A stretch of 64,000 nucleotides of DNA from contig JACKMK010000004.1 in assembly GCA_024235395.1 (NCBI GenBank), positions 310,001-374,000 on the forward strand, read 5' to 3'. The translations under genes and the position numbers were made by a program. This DNA comes from Chromatiaceae bacterium. Its GTDB lineage: Bacteria; Pseudomonadota; Gammaproteobacteria; Chromatiales; Chromatiaceae. The notes beneath the pieces are model-generated. The model saw nothing but the letters and a program-made list of their open reading frames with translations. It had not been told where the DNA came from and made no database searches. This document shows positions 42,148 through 52,036 of the stretch, piece after piece (the first letter of the stretch is position 1; every line of letters begins with the position of its first letter).

Positions 42148-44613
42148 TCAGGGTTCGCGCCGCAGGCACAGCAGGGTCAGATCGTCGGACTGCGGCGCAG
42201 TGGCCGCAAAGCGGTGCACCGCATCCGTTATTGACTGCGCCACCTCGGCGGCCGTCGACCCCACGTCGGTTACAAGGGCCTCGCGCAACCGCTCGACGCC
42301 GAACGTCCGGTTGCCGGCATCCATCGCCTCGGTAACCCCGTCCGTGTAAACGACCAAGGTGTCCCCCGGGGCAATACTCATCTCCGCCGCCGCGAAATCG
42401 AGACCCTCCACCACGCCCAAGGCGACGTTCCCGGACGCCGGCGCCGCAACCAGCGAGCCGTCCGCGCGCAATACGAGCGGGGCGTCGTGTCCTGCATTGA
42501 CGAATGCCAGGCGCCCGTCGCCGCGGTGGTAGACCGCCAACAGCAAGGTCACGAACATCGACATGCGGTTGCCACGGCACAGTTCATCATTGACCCTGCG
42601 CGCAACCACTGCCAGGTCGTGCTCCGCCTCGGCAACCACGCGCAGCAAGGTGATGGTCCGCGCCATGAACAACGCGGCCGGGACACCCTTGTCCGATACG
42701 TCGCCGACGGCGAGGAACAGGCGCTCCGGATCCAGCGGGATCACGTCGTATAGATCACCGCTGACCGACCGCGCGGCGACCAGGCTGGCATGCAACTGGA
42801 CTCCGTATGCAACGCCGACGCCGACAGGTATCTCCGGCAGCATCGCCTCCTGAATCCGCCGTGCGGTGGCCAGAGTCTCCAGCATCCGGTACTTCTGGAT
42901 GTTGCCGGCCGAGGCCGCGACGTTGCCGGCGAACACGCCGAGCAGGTCGCACTCGATATCGTCCAGTGGACCGTCCGCATGCACCAGTGCGAGATTGGCG
43001 GGCATGTCCTCGTTGGGAAAATACAGCGCCGCCCGAGACCGCTCGAAGACACAGCGACGCCCTTCGGCTGCGCGGCGCAACAGCTCGCCGTCCGCAGCCG
43101 TGTCTGCGCCATTGCGGGTATCCGGGCCGACGAGATTGGATACGTCGAACTCGGCTGCCGGGGAACTATAGCGAAACAGGAGGATCTCGTTCCGGCCCGG
43201 CAATATGTCCTTGATGCGCCGTTCCAGTTCATCGCGAAATCCCGCCGGCGCATCCGGGTCGAGCAGGTTGCCTGCCTGCTCCAGCAGATTTTCCAGGCCG
43301 CGCTGCGCCCGCTTGCGCTTGGAAATGTTGTAGCGCAGCGACCCCGCATAGGCGGCGAGCAGCACGAATGCTGCGACCGCCGGCCACAGGTAGTGGCGGT
43401 AGCGGTAATAAAAGGTATCCGGCTCGTTGATGATGCGGCTGCCCTCCGGCAGGTCTCCCGGAGAGATGCCGAAGCGCTGCAACTGGCGGAAGTCGAAACC
43501 ATTCACGTGCGGGCTTTCGCGGACTACCGGGATGGTGCCGGCTTCTTCTCCTTGCAGGATGCGCAGCCCCAGACGCGCGGCCATCCGGCCTTGCTCGGTG
43601 GCGCTCTTCAAGTGGCCGCCGACGATTCCGAAGCCCAGCAGATGTTCCGCCATCGCATAGATGGGAGCCGAGGTCGCCCGCGCGAGCGTCGGCAGCAGCT
43701 CCCGGTCGGCGTAACGAGTCCCGGTCCCGTCCCGCTCGAAGGACAGGTACAGCACGGGGTCGTCTCTGCGCAGTGCGGCCAGCGCTGCCGTCAGTTCCTG
43801 CGCACTGCCCGCGGGCAGGCGCACCAGGTCGAGGCCCGAATCACCGCTGCCCGCCGCCTCGGTGAGCGCCGTCCAGAGGTGCTCGCGCTGGGTACCCAGC
43901 ACCACGTGCAACCGTTGCGCGTCGGGATGCAGGGCCCGAATCAGGGACAAGGTACCTTCGAAGTCCGTCCGCTCCCCGATGCCGGTTGCATTGTCCATTC
44001 GCGAGAGCAAACCGGCGGACAGCCCCTCGATTCCGGAGAACACCACCGGCACACCTGGCAGGAGATCGTCGCGGTAACGCAGGACCGTCTGCAGCGCCAG
44101 GTCGTCGGTCGCGATGATCAGTGCAATGGGGCGGCCGGCGAACTTCAGATTGAAGATGCCGTTCACGACTGCATCGCGCAGCACCGGGTCCAGTCGCAGG
44201 CTATCCATGTACTCGATACGCAGTTCCAGGTTTTCCTCCCCGGAGAACTCCTCTTCGATACCGTCCACCACGCGGTCGGTCCAGTCGTACCCTTTGTGAT
44301 AGGAGTTCAGCACCATGACCTCACGGGACTGACCATCGTTCGTCCCCTTCCCCGCATCAGACGAGAACGTCGGCCCGACGGAGCCGCAGGCAAGCACGCA
44401 GAACAACAGGGCGGCCGTCGAGCTTGACCGCTCGGTGGCCAGACGATTTCTCGGTCGGCGAACACAGGAGGCATCAACCCTTGCGCTGGACACGGATTGC
44501 ACAGGTCCAACCGCCTGTGCGCGGGCGTCGACAGCCGCCCGAAGATGTCGCATCCGGGCGAGGAGGGTCGAGGCGGGCTCCGCAGGCCGGCAGTCCCCTC
44601 TGCCCATCCTCAT
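42148..44613 (-). CDS. SpoIIE-type PP2C phosphatase with periplasmic ligand-binding sensor
   Basis: A signal-like hydrophobic segment (AALLFCVLACGSVG) precedes an ABC_sub_bind-like periplasmic domain (REVMVLNSYHKGYDWTDRVV onward, about 310 residues). A transmembrane helix (LWPAVAAFVLLAAYAGSLRY) follows. A cytoplasmic DUF3369-like or GAF-like domain and a C-terminal PP2C/SpoIIE phosphatase complete it, with metal-binding Asp motifs GDLYD, VGDVSDKG, YTDGVTEA and SDDLTLL. It should dephosphorylate a STAS protein; the only one seen is at 6096. The start is uncertain: the ATG at 44613 has a GAGGTG ribosome site but leaves a long basic preface, and ATG 44553 or GTG 44493 are alternatives. Confidence 0.88.
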   Translation of the reverse strand: MRMGRGDCRPAEPASTLLARMRHLRAAVDARAQAVGPVQSVSSARVDASCVRRPRNRLATERSSSTAALLFCVLACGSVGPTFSSDAGKGTNDGQSREVMVLNSYHKGYDWTDRVVDGIEEEFSGEENLELRIEYMDSLRLDPVLRDAVVNGIFNLKFAGRPIALIIATDDLALQTVLRYRDDLLPGVPVVFSGIEGLSAGLLSRMDNATGIGERTDFEGTLSLIRALHPDAQRLHVVLGTQREHLWTALTEAAGSGDSGLDLVRLPAGSAQELTAALAALRRDDPVLYLSFERDGTGTRYADRELLPTLARATSAPIYAMAEHLLGFGIVGGHLKSATEQGRMAARLGLRILQGEEAGTIPVVRESPHVNGFDFRQLQRFGISPGDLPEGSRIINEPDTFYYRYRHYLWPAVAAFVLLAAYAGSLRYNISKRKRAQRGLENLLEQAGNLLDPDAPAGFRDELERRIKDILPGRNEILLFRYSSPAAEFDVSNLVGPDTRNGADTAADGELLRRAAEGRRCVFERSRAALYFPNEDMPANLALVHADGPLDDIECDLLGVFAGNVAASAGNIQKYRMLETLATARRIQEAMLPEIPVGVGVAYGVQLHASLVAARSVSGDLYDVIPLDPERLFLAVGDVSDKGVPAALFMARTITLLRVVAEAEHDLAVVARRVNDELCRGNRMSMFVTLLLAVYHRGDGRLAFVNAGHDAPLVLRADGSLVAAPASGNVALGVVEGLDFAAAEMSIAPGDTLVVYTDGVTEAMDAGNRTFGVERLREALVTDVGSTAAEVAQSITDAVHRFAATAPQSDDLTLLCLRREP

Positions 44614-45200
44614 CACGGCACCTCGCGGTGCAAGGCACCGGCCCCGTCGAGCGCGTTGCGATACCCCACCGCCACCGGGTTGCGAGCAGTCCCGTACCCA
44701 TTCAGAAGCGCCCATCCGTGCCCCGTGTCTTTCGGTTCGAGGGCCAATGCCAGCAGTCTCCGCAAAGATACGGATCGCGACGCAAGCCTCCGCGCAGGGG
44801 CACCTCGAATCCGTTTGGTTCCAATAGCGAACCGACGATTCCTTCGCGCGCCCTCGCGCTGCCACGTCCCGGCGCCCGTTGTACCGATAGGTATGTCAAA
44901 GAGTCTGCGCCTTTCGCCCATCGCGTTTCTCCTGAGCGCCCACTTCGGCCGGATCGCAATCGCCGAATAGACAACAGGCAGGCAATGCGGTGTCCATAAG
45001 ACCTGGCTGACCCGATGGATCCTGCGTCGCGAAACCAAGCGTCATCCAAACGGCTCAATGGCGTGGCACCGACATCATGCGGGAAACCGCACAACCGGCA
45101 CGACGGTCGACCTCGCCAAACCAAGGAAATTCACACCACGTTTCGCCCGCAAGACTCGGCTGGGACATGTGCGCCAAGCAAAGCGCGCCTTTCGGAGCAA
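44614..45200. other. Intergenic region, no gene seen
   Basis: Nearly 590 bases between the phosphatase start and the end of the first MarC gene. Overlapping Arg/Pro/Ser-rich frames exist on both strands without domains or ribosome sites. It must hold the phosphatase promoter, which I cannot place. Confidence 0.45.
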
Positions 45201-45827
45201 TTATAGTTTTGTCGTGCGAAGCAGAGCGATTATCGCCTCGATCACGTTCTGCACGGCGACCGCCGCCAGGATGATTCCCATGACCCGGCTCACGACGGCG
45301 GCACCGGTAACCTTGATCACCTTCAAAATCGGTCCGGCAGCAAGCATGAGCAGCAACGAACACAGGATGACCAACAGCATCAGCCCGGCAGTGACGGCCT
45401 GTTCCGGCATACTGAACCGGTTGTTGTCGGTCAACAACACAACCGCAAGCATCGCCCCCGGACCCGCCAGCGACGGCACGGCGATCGGAAACACCGCCGG
45501 CGTGCCCTCTTTCAACGCGGTTTTTGCGTCTTTGATCTCCGCCTGCATCTTCGACTCGCCAAAGATCATCGTGAGTGCAAACAGAAAAAGCACCAATCCG
45601 CCGGAAACCTGAAATGCGACGAGGGAGATGCCCAAGGCATCGATCAAGAACTGACCCAGGACCAGGAAAAACATCAGCACGCCGGCCGCGGCCAAGGTCG
45701 CATGAAAGGCAACCAAGGAACGCTCGCGTGGTTCAAATCCCGCAGTCGCCGCAACGTATACGGGTATGGTCCCGATTGGATCAATGACGACCCATAGGGT
45801 GACGAACTGTTCAATGAGAGTTTCCAT
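45201..45827 (-). CDS. MarC-family integral membrane protein
   Basis: A 208-residue MarC/UPF0056 protein with six hydrophobic helices and the family signature WVVIDPIGTIPVYVAATAGF near the N-terminus and AVPSLAGPGAMLAVVLLTD in the middle. The family is of unknown transport function despite its historic link to antibiotic resistance. A second member is encoded at 46991. It is a single gene on the minus strand. Confidence 0.92.
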   Translation of the reverse strand: METLIEQFVTLWVVIDPIGTIPVYVAATAGFEPRERSLVAFHATLAAAGVLMFFLVLGQFLIDALGISLVAFQVSGGLVLFLFALTMIFGESKMQAEIKDAKTALKEGTPAVFPIAVPSLAGPGAMLAVVLLTDNNRFSMPEQAVTAGLMLLVILCSLLLMLAAGPILKVIKVTGAAVVSRVMGIILAAVAVQNVIEAIIALLRTTKL

Positions 45828-46990
45828 TACGCAATGGTCTCATCATGGTGGTTCAGTGTGGGTACAGCTTCGGGCCCGAAATCGGGCTGTCATGCGCGTC
45901 TACTCTCCTGCTATCCGTTGCATCGGTCGGACACTGTGGGAACGAGCGCTGATCAGCCAATACCACCTGGCCGCTATCCACACTGCGGCGAACGTAGTGC
46001 GTGGGTCACTCATGCCACTTAGAGTCCGCCACTGGTATGGGTCTCAATCGCCGCCACCACGCCCGCCCATCGGGCCTGACGAGCGGAAACGAACAGGCAG
46101 GCGAAATCAATTGCCCGAACTCAAAAAAAACGTCTGCAACGCATGTTGCCGGATACAGTTGAATTCAAAGCCCGTGCTGGATTGTCGACATCTCTACGCT
46201 TGCGGTGAGGGTGCGGTTGGCGGCCGCTGCGTAACCAGGCCGCCAGCAATAGTTTTTACTATGCCCGCCATCCCTCGGGAGATATCCACTAATCGTTCAT
46301 CGACGACGCGCATCGGCAATTCGGCAGTAGCCCACGCATGCCGCGCCGCGTGACCCTCCGCATCAAAGATGCCTATCAGCCGCAACCGAGATCTTCCGCA
46401 TTCACTATCGCGAACAATCCCCGATTATTGCTTTGGTCGCCACCGTGCCAGGCAATCACTACGGGCACTACGACTGCGACTCCTCGCGTCGCACCTGCGG
46501 CGAACATCGATCCCCAGCACAGATCAACACGCCAACGTGAGTACTCGTTGACGTTTTCTCCGTACGCGCGCAACCATCGGAGCAACCCAAGCTTGCAAGC
46601 AAACGATCGCTGCATACGCTTACCGATACCACACAGTGGTGATCCATCCGTTTTTTAGGCACGCCGAGCCACTGAATTTGCAGCGCATCAGCAAATTCTA
46701 ACGAACCGGATCCTTCGCAATCGATCCTCCAACGGACGGCAAGCTGTTGTCACTCTTGCGCTCACTTCCACGACAAGAGGCGATGCGCGCTACCCTGAAA
46801 TAATGGGTCGCGAGTGCGTAGGCGCGACACGGGGGTAGATTTCCTCCAGGTGATGCCGGATCATCGACCATGGGCCGCGGTTGCAACTTGGCGAACTGAC
46901 CAACGATGCCCTGCAGCACGTTACTTGTCGGCAAGCGGCAATCCCGCAGCGATTGGCCACGACCCGAGTCTCTTCGGAGTACACACCACC
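45828..46990. other. Long intergenic region with possible gene remnants
   Basis: Over 1.1 kb between the two MarC genes, which are transcribed divergently. The DNA is less GC-rich than the effector genes and has no intact gene. The only protein-like signal is a frameshifted membrane-protein fragment on the minus strand (46200-46615). The last part must hold the promoter of the second MarC gene. Confidence 0.45.
46200..46615 (-). pseudogene. Possible decayed FUSC-like membrane protein fragment
   Basis: Two consecutive minus-strand frames read like pieces of a fusaric-acid-resistance (FUSC) type membrane protein. The first carries TRGVAVVVPVVIAW and NNRGLFAIVNAEDLG, and, after a stop and frame change near 46376, the second carries LIGIFDAEGHAARHAW. 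The A-V-x-x-P...GLFA...D-x-G spacing resembles the FUSC N-terminus. The match is weak and the fragment lacks most of the family's length. Confidence 0.25.
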
Positions 46991-47689
46991 ATGCATGAAC
47001 CCAGCGTGCATTTCTTGACGGTTTTCGTGGCTTTCTTCGCGGTCATGAACCCGATCGCCAACGCGCCTTTGTTTCTGGGGTTGACCAACGAACTCGACAG
47101 TATCGCCCGCCGCAGCATCGCCTCGCGTGCGGTGGTATTCGCCTTCATTATTGTTTCGATTTTCGCGGTCGGCGGTCGCTATGTGTTCGATCTCTTTGGC
47201 ATCACCCTGCCCGCATTCCGCATCGCCGGTGGAATTCTCGTTGGACTGGTGGGCTACCACATGTTGCAGGGACAGCATTCGAGCGTTCACGCGCCGACAG
47301 AGGACGACAACGCCGCGAGCCGCGACGCCGTCCTGGGCCTCGCGATCACGCCACTCGCGCTACCGATCCTCGCAGGACCGGGCACGATCGCCACCGCGAT
47401 GAGCTTTGCCGCCGAGACGTCGCTGTCAGCGATGACCCGGGTGATCGCCGCTTTCGCCGCCATTTGCGCCTTGACCTGGGCCGCCTTCGTTGGCGGCGAG
47501 ACGCTGGTCCGTTTCCTTGGTCAAAATGCCATCAAGGTCGTCAGTCGCCTGATGGGCCTGATCCTTGCTGTCGTGGGCGTGCAAATGTTGATCACTGGCG
47601 TGCAGGGGATCGGCCCGGCGAGTCAAGCGCCGGGGAGCATCGCGACCGCCAGCCACAATGCGGTTGGGATTGAGACACAGGGCAAATAA
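46991..47689 (+). CDS. MarC-family integral membrane protein
   Basis: A 232-residue MarC/UPF0056 protein with six hydrophobic helices and the signatures AVMNPIANAPLFLGLTNELD and ITPLALPILAGPGTIATAMS. It differs considerably from the copy at 45201, so the pair is not a recent duplication. I start it at ATG 46991, where family similarity begins, although the frame is open about 180 bases further upstream. Confidence 0.9.
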   Translation: MHEPSVHFLTVFVAFFAVMNPIANAPLFLGLTNELDSIARRSIASRAVVFAFIIVSIFAVGGRYVFDLFGITLPAFRIAGGILVGLVGYHMLQGQHSSVHAPTEDDNAASRDAVLGLAITPLALPILAGPGTIATAMSFAAETSLSAMTRVIAAFAAICALTWAAFVGGETLVRFLGQNAIKVVSRLMGLILAVVGVQMLITGVQGIGPASQAPGSIATASHNAVGIETQGK

Positions 47690-47882
47690 ACGACCGGCAA
47701 CGCCTCCTGGTCTGCCAGGTCGAGCAGTTGACCATTGCGGTATCCCGAAGCGTCGCGCTTTCATAGATTTGGGCGGCCTTCGCTGTCCGACACGGAGGAT
47801 CGCAGAAAACCTGCCGCAGAGCCGGTGGGACCGCCGCTGGCGCGCGAATACGTGATGCGACGAGATCGGGGACGCCTGCGCA

Positions 47883-48542
47883 TCAATCCGATACTCGATA
47901 CCTTGCCGCATCGATGTAAAGCGTCATGAACAATTCGCGTCCCCACGCATGGCTCATCCGGACGGCAAAATCGCTTCCATACGCCTTCATCTCGTCTAAT
48001 CCAAAGTTTGTCGGAACGGTCATCGCCACGAGGTCGGCGATCGGAAGGCTGGCCTGCAGAATCGATGCCCCGTCTGGTACGAAATCACCCAGCCTGAACA
48101 CATCTTTCCTGAAGTACTCCGGCCCGCCCCAAGGCGGGTCGATGTAAATGGAGGTCACCCGTCCGTGGTGGCGCGCATACTCCAGGAAATTCGCCTCGAC
48201 AAAGGTGATGTTATGTTCGCACCGATAGATCTTCGCGTTCTCCATTGCCATTCTGAGACGTTCCGCGTCGATATCGACCGCGATGACCTTCTTTCCAAGT
48301 CTTGCGAGCGCAATGGCGACTCCTCCGACCCCGCAGAACGCGTCAATCACTTCGCATCCCGGCAACCTGGCCGCAATATCGGCGGCATGGATTTCCGGCT
48401 TCGTCGAGAACAGCGCTGTCTCGTCGACCTGTATGCCGTCATCAAACCGAGAGAACAGGTCGTACCTCCGTTCCCAATACTTTTGCAGCGCAGGACCGAA
48501 GGGGCAATCGTCGTTCGATGTTCTCGGTGTAAGGCGCTTCAC
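47883..48542 (-). CDS. TGS1-like (trimethylguanosine-synthase family) methyltransferase
   Basis: A 219-residue class I methyltransferase with the hallmarks of RNA cap guanine-N2 methyltransferases. Motif I is VIDAFCGVGGVAIALA (about 66-80), followed by IAVDIDAERL. The catalytic motif IV is IYIDPPWGGPEYF (Asp135-Pro-Pro-Trp138), nearly the same as the PPWGGP motif of eukaryotic TGS1, whose Trp stacks on the substrate guanine. The N-terminal KYWERRYDLFSRFDDGIQVD also matches the TGS1 core pattern. Bacterial members exist, but their substrate is not established; a modified guanine in RNA is plausible. Confidence 0.82.
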   Translation of the reverse strand: MKRLTPRTSNDDCPFGPALQKYWERRYDLFSRFDDGIQVDETALFSTKPEIHAADIAARLPGCEVIDAFCGVGGVAIALARLGKKVIAVDIDAERLRMAMENAKIYRCEHNITFVEANFLEYARHHGRVTSIYIDPPWGGPEYFRKDVFRLGDFVPDGASILQASLPIADLVAMTVPTNFGLDEMKAYGSDFAVRMSHAWGRELFMTLYIDAARYRVSD

Positions 48543-49049
48543 GATGCACCTCGCATAGGAACGGGACGACCAAGATATCCTACGGCACGGTCTGCGTCGG
48601 GGAGGCGGTACGGTCGATGCAGGCGACCGGCCGGTTCACCGTCCGCCGAAATGCACCGGCATCGTCCACGTGGCCGATTGATGACGCCGAGGCCCGCACG
48701 ACGGTTGTACACGGCGATGCCATCGGAATCCATGTTACAAAGCCGCCTCGTTAGGGCGCCCAACAGGCCGTTGAAACTGGCCACCGATTTCCGCGAAGCC
48801 TGGCACCCTCGTTCGGGTCCTCACAGAAGCGCATGCGTATCGGCAGGACCCAACTGCCTCGCCCGAGGAGGTCGATACCTGCGATCTGCCGCCGCTCTGG
48901 CCGGTGAGCGGCAATAGACCGGTGACCCGGGCGTCGATCAACCAGGGGTGGTGGCCCCAGAACGATCCATCGTGTCGTACCCGGTGGCGTGGTGACGGGC
49001 CACACAACCGCGGGCGATCCTGTGCGGCAATGGAGGACCAGTCCCAATC
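48543..49049. other. Intergenic region, no gene seen
   Basis: About 500 bases between the convergently or independently expressed TGS1-like and effector genes (both minus strand). Short Arg-rich frames overlap on both strands, with no domain, ribosome site or clear terminator. Confidence 0.45.
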
Positions 49050-50834
49050 TCAAAGGCGCTGATTCAGCAAGGCATTCAGCTGGTCGTCGGTGAGACGTTT
49101 GTCCGGGTTGCGCGGATTGGGTACCCGTTGGCCCGCGCCGTCGTAGTAGATGCACAGACCCGCAGCGTCGATGAGGACGGTGCTACCTTTGGTTGCAGCG
49201 ACCTGCTTGGAGCCATCGTTCGCCGCATGGACACTGCCGGGATAGCCGCCGACGACGATCTCTTTGTAGCCGCGGGCATGTAGCGCGATAGCCAGGCGCT
49301 GGGCAAAGGCGTCGTCGGTCTGCCGATTGTGCGCTAGACTGCCGCTGAAGTCTCCATCCCGGCCCCAAAGCGAACTGCCACCGCCGTAACAGGCCAGCAG
49401 GCGGAGGGTCTTGTGGGTCTTCGGCAGGCCATCCTTCTCCAGGCGCGCGGCGAGCTGTTCGGCCGAGAGCATGAAGGCGCCCCGCTGCGAAGGCTCCAGA
49501 TCCCGGAGATGTTGGCGGGCGGCAATCGCATCGAACCGATCGCCACCGTGACCGTCGATCAGTACCACATGGTCGTCCTCGACCGACTTCAACGGCTTGC
49601 CCATGTAGCTGGAATCGGCGACCCGATAATGGGGCTTGCCCGCGTATTTCCGTCGCGTGGATTGGATGTTGACGTCGAGGCCGTCGTCCTTGTCCACGCG
49701 AAACGGGTTGTAGTAGGTGTGCGGCTCACGCGCTTTGGACTGCCCGAGGGCCTGCACCCGCTGGTCGGCAAGCAGGCGCTGTTGCAGGGCGCTCTTACCG
49801 TCGAGTTCGCCCTTGAGCTTCTGCGCGGCAGGCAAAGTACCCTTGGCTACCTCCTGGATCAGGGCGTCGCGGATGCGATCCCTGTCCCCCTGGCCCGGCA
49901 CGCCCTGGGGATCGATCCGCAGCAGATCGTCCCAATCGGCGGCAGACACGCGCCTGAGGTTGGCCTGCTCGGTCTTGCCGTTGAGTTCGGGGAACAGGCC
50001 CACATGCACTTGCGCCGCGTGCTCCCCGGTGTTGACCCGTCGCAGACCGTCTTCCATTCGCCGACGTACCTGGCGGGCGAACCCCGACGATGTCCCCGAG
50101 CGTTCGGCCAGGGCGCAATATTGGGTCAGATCCCGTTTCACCAGCTTCGCCGCGGCATAGCCGTGCTGGAGCAGGGTCGCGGCGACCAGCTGGCGGATCA
50201 GTTGACGGCTGCGCTGGCTCTTGACCTTGCCGAAACCCGACTGGGGGAAGTGCTTCGAGACCCGCAAGAGCTGGTGCTCCTTGGCCAGCAACAGATCGCC
50301 GCGCAGATCTGGATTGACGTTGCTCAGCGCCGCCGCGCTGAGGCCAGCCAGGTCGCCGGCGACCTTGTCCGATTTGCTGCCGCCGAACAGGGTGGTTCCG
50401 CGCATCTGGCCGGCCAGGCGGTCGAACTGGCAGAGCACGGCGAGCCGCTGGCGCAGCCGCGGCAATTCGTAGCGGATGCGAAACCGCGCCATAGACCGCT
50501 CGTTACGCGGGACGCTACCGGCACGCAGCGCGCGCCTCAGCGCGAAGGCGCCCCCGACCCGCTCGGCCAGGTTGCGGATGGACCGACGCAAACCGCCGAC
50601 CGAGCGACGGGACGAAAGCTGCAAAACAAGCCGGCCGTGACGTCCGTGGCGGTTGTCGGCGGATCGGATATCTCGGGTCACGCCACCCCTCAGCCGATCC
50701 CAGGCGCGCACCGCGTCCTTTTGTACCTGGACGTCGGCGGCCACGTGCTGGGGGACCGGGCGTGAGGCGTCCTGGCTCTGCCCCAGCGTGGTGCCCGCGA
50801 GCCCGGTCGGGATCAGGTCGACGGGTGTGGTCAT
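49050..50834 (-). CDS. Predicted T3SS effector with caspase-like (clan CD) His/Cys dyad
   Basis: A 594-residue protein without a Sec signal. Residues 1-140 are Arg-rich and polar, and 150-345 are helical. Two copies of the motif shared with the hairpin effectors occur at about 207-237 and 313-345. The C-terminal part (about 415-575) has the clan CD layout: a hydrophobic strand ending His-Gly (DHVVLIDGHGG, His429) and 53 residues later a strand ending Ala-Cys (LRLLACYGGG, Cys482). A further strand (GYKEIVVGGYPGSVH) follows. This resembles C80/caspase-fold proteases. The gene follows a chaperone gene by 23 bases. Protease activity is inferred, not shown. Confidence 0.75.
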   Translation of the reverse strand: MTTPVDLIPTGLAGTTLGQSQDASRPVPQHVAADVQVQKDAVRAWDRLRGGVTRDIRSADNRHGRHGRLVLQLSSRRSVGGLRRSIRNLAERVGGAFALRRALRAGSVPRNERSMARFRIRYELPRLRQRLAVLCQFDRLAGQMRGTTLFGGSKSDKVAGDLAGLSAAALSNVNPDLRGDLLLAKEHQLLRVSKHFPQSGFGKVKSQRSRQLIRQLVAATLLQHGYAAAKLVKRDLTQYCALAERSGTSSGFARQVRRRMEDGLRRVNTGEHAAQVHVGLFPELNGKTEQANLRRVSAADWDDLLRIDPQGVPGQGDRDRIRDALIQEVAKGTLPAAQKLKGELDGKSALQQRLLADQRVQALGQSKAREPHTYYNPFRVDKDDGLDVNIQSTRRKYAGKPHYRVADSSYMGKPLKSVEDDHVVLIDGHGGDRFDAIAARQHLRDLEPSQRGAFMLSAEQLAARLEKDGLPKTHKTLRLLACYGGGSSLWGRDGDFSGSLAHNRQTDDAFAQRLAIALHARGYKEIVVGGYPGSVHAANDGSKQVAATKGSTVLIDAAGLCIYYDGAGQRVPNPRNPDKRLTDDQLNALLNQRL

Positions 50835-50857
50835 GGGTCCAACCCTCGGTTGCCGCG

Positions 50858-51337
50858 TCAGCCGCGGATGATGTTCGCGCCGACGCCGATGTCGGTACCT
50901 GGATGATCCGCCGCCGGGGCTGGCTCGCCGTCCGGGTCGAACAGGCTCTCGCCGGCCTGCAGGTGCACCTGCATCCGCTCGGCCAGCTCCAGGGTGGCGT
51001 CGATCAGGACCTCCAGGGTGCCCTCGTCCAGACCCTCGGCGGCGGTGGCATAGCGCAGCAGCAACATGCCTTGGTCCGGGTCAAAGCAGATGCGCGCGGC
51101 ACCGGTCAGGGTCAGGTCGTTATTGATCAGCAAGGCCTCCTGAAACAGCCCGAAGGCGCTGAAGTCGCTGACTGCGACCAGCGGCGCCGACAAGACGACC
51201 TGTCCGGTTTCGTCGACGGCGCTGATCAGGCACTCTTCGCCACCGTCGGTCTCGATCTGGCACTCGCCATCACCATCGAGGACAAGGCCGGGATCGATCC
51301 GCCTGAGGATGTCGGCGAGACTGGTGGTGGAGGTCAT
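50858..51337 (-). CDS. CesT-like class I chaperone (for the caspase-like effector)
   Basis: A 159-residue acidic protein with the chaperone pattern: helix SLADILRRIDPGLVLD, strands ECLISAVDETGQVVLSAPLV, helix FGLFQEALLINNDLTLTGAA, strand QGMLLLRYATA and a C-terminal helix (LEVLIDATLELAERMQVHL), then an acidic tail. It is transcribed just ahead of the caspase-like effector, its probable client. A ribosome site (GCCTCGCC region) is weak, but the ATG fits the fold. Confidence 0.83.
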   Translation of the reverse strand: MTSTTSLADILRRIDPGLVLDGDGECQIETDGGEECLISAVDETGQVVLSAPLVAVSDFSAFGLFQEALLINNDLTLTGAARICFDPDQGMLLLRYATAAEGLDEGTLEVLIDATLELAERMQVHLQAGESLFDPDGEPAPAADHPGTDIGVGANIIRG

Positions 51338-52036
51338 GGCGAGGCTCCGGGGGACTGACTGTAAGGGCCAAGTCTAGTCCACCGCACCGATGCTGTCGGC
51401 AGGCATCGGAGACTCGCCCCGCGACCTGGGGCCGCGCCGGAAAGGCGGCGGCGACGCCGACCGGCACCGCGGGCGGAGTGCCGAGACGCCCCGGGTTCGC
51501 GTGGCCATTGCGACCCGCCGTCGAGACGACGCATCTGTGCCCTTGTGCCTGGATGCGTTTGAGGCAGCACACTGTTGGGCAATTGCCGGTGCCCAGCAGC
51601 AGCGCAATCGACATCTGCCCCGTCGGCCGATACCGGCCAGGCAGGGGCGGATGGTCTCGATACCCGGCAGCGTCTTCGGGTCGTACTTGGCATGGAGCTA
51701 GTGCTCGAGATCGCGAAGCAAATCGCCTACCCGCCCCGGAGGCGGCGACACGAACACGGGGTTGCTGAGGTGGCTGCCGCCGATTGGGCTTTGCGAACGG
51801 CGCAACTCATCGGATTGCCTGGTGGCGCCGCGCTTGCCCTGCACACGATACGGCGGCAATCGTTGAGCAGGCGCACGGAGATCACGGCGCGTTTACGGAT
51901 GCGTCCCTGGTCATCGCGAAACGATTCGAAAAGCCGGAGCGCTATGCTCGAATGCCATCGCATCAATTGGCGGCGCGATCGGCCCGCGCATCGAGGACGA
52001 TTCAGTGCCTCCGCGCCGGCGGGCTTGGGCGGGAAC
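51338..52036. other. Intergenic region, no intact gene
   Basis: About 700 bases between two minus-strand chaperone genes. A plus-strand frame near 51850-51960 (EQAHGDHGAFTDASLVIAKR) faintly recalls a PIN-domain core but is too short and isolated to call. No terminator or repeat is evident. Confidence 0.4.
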
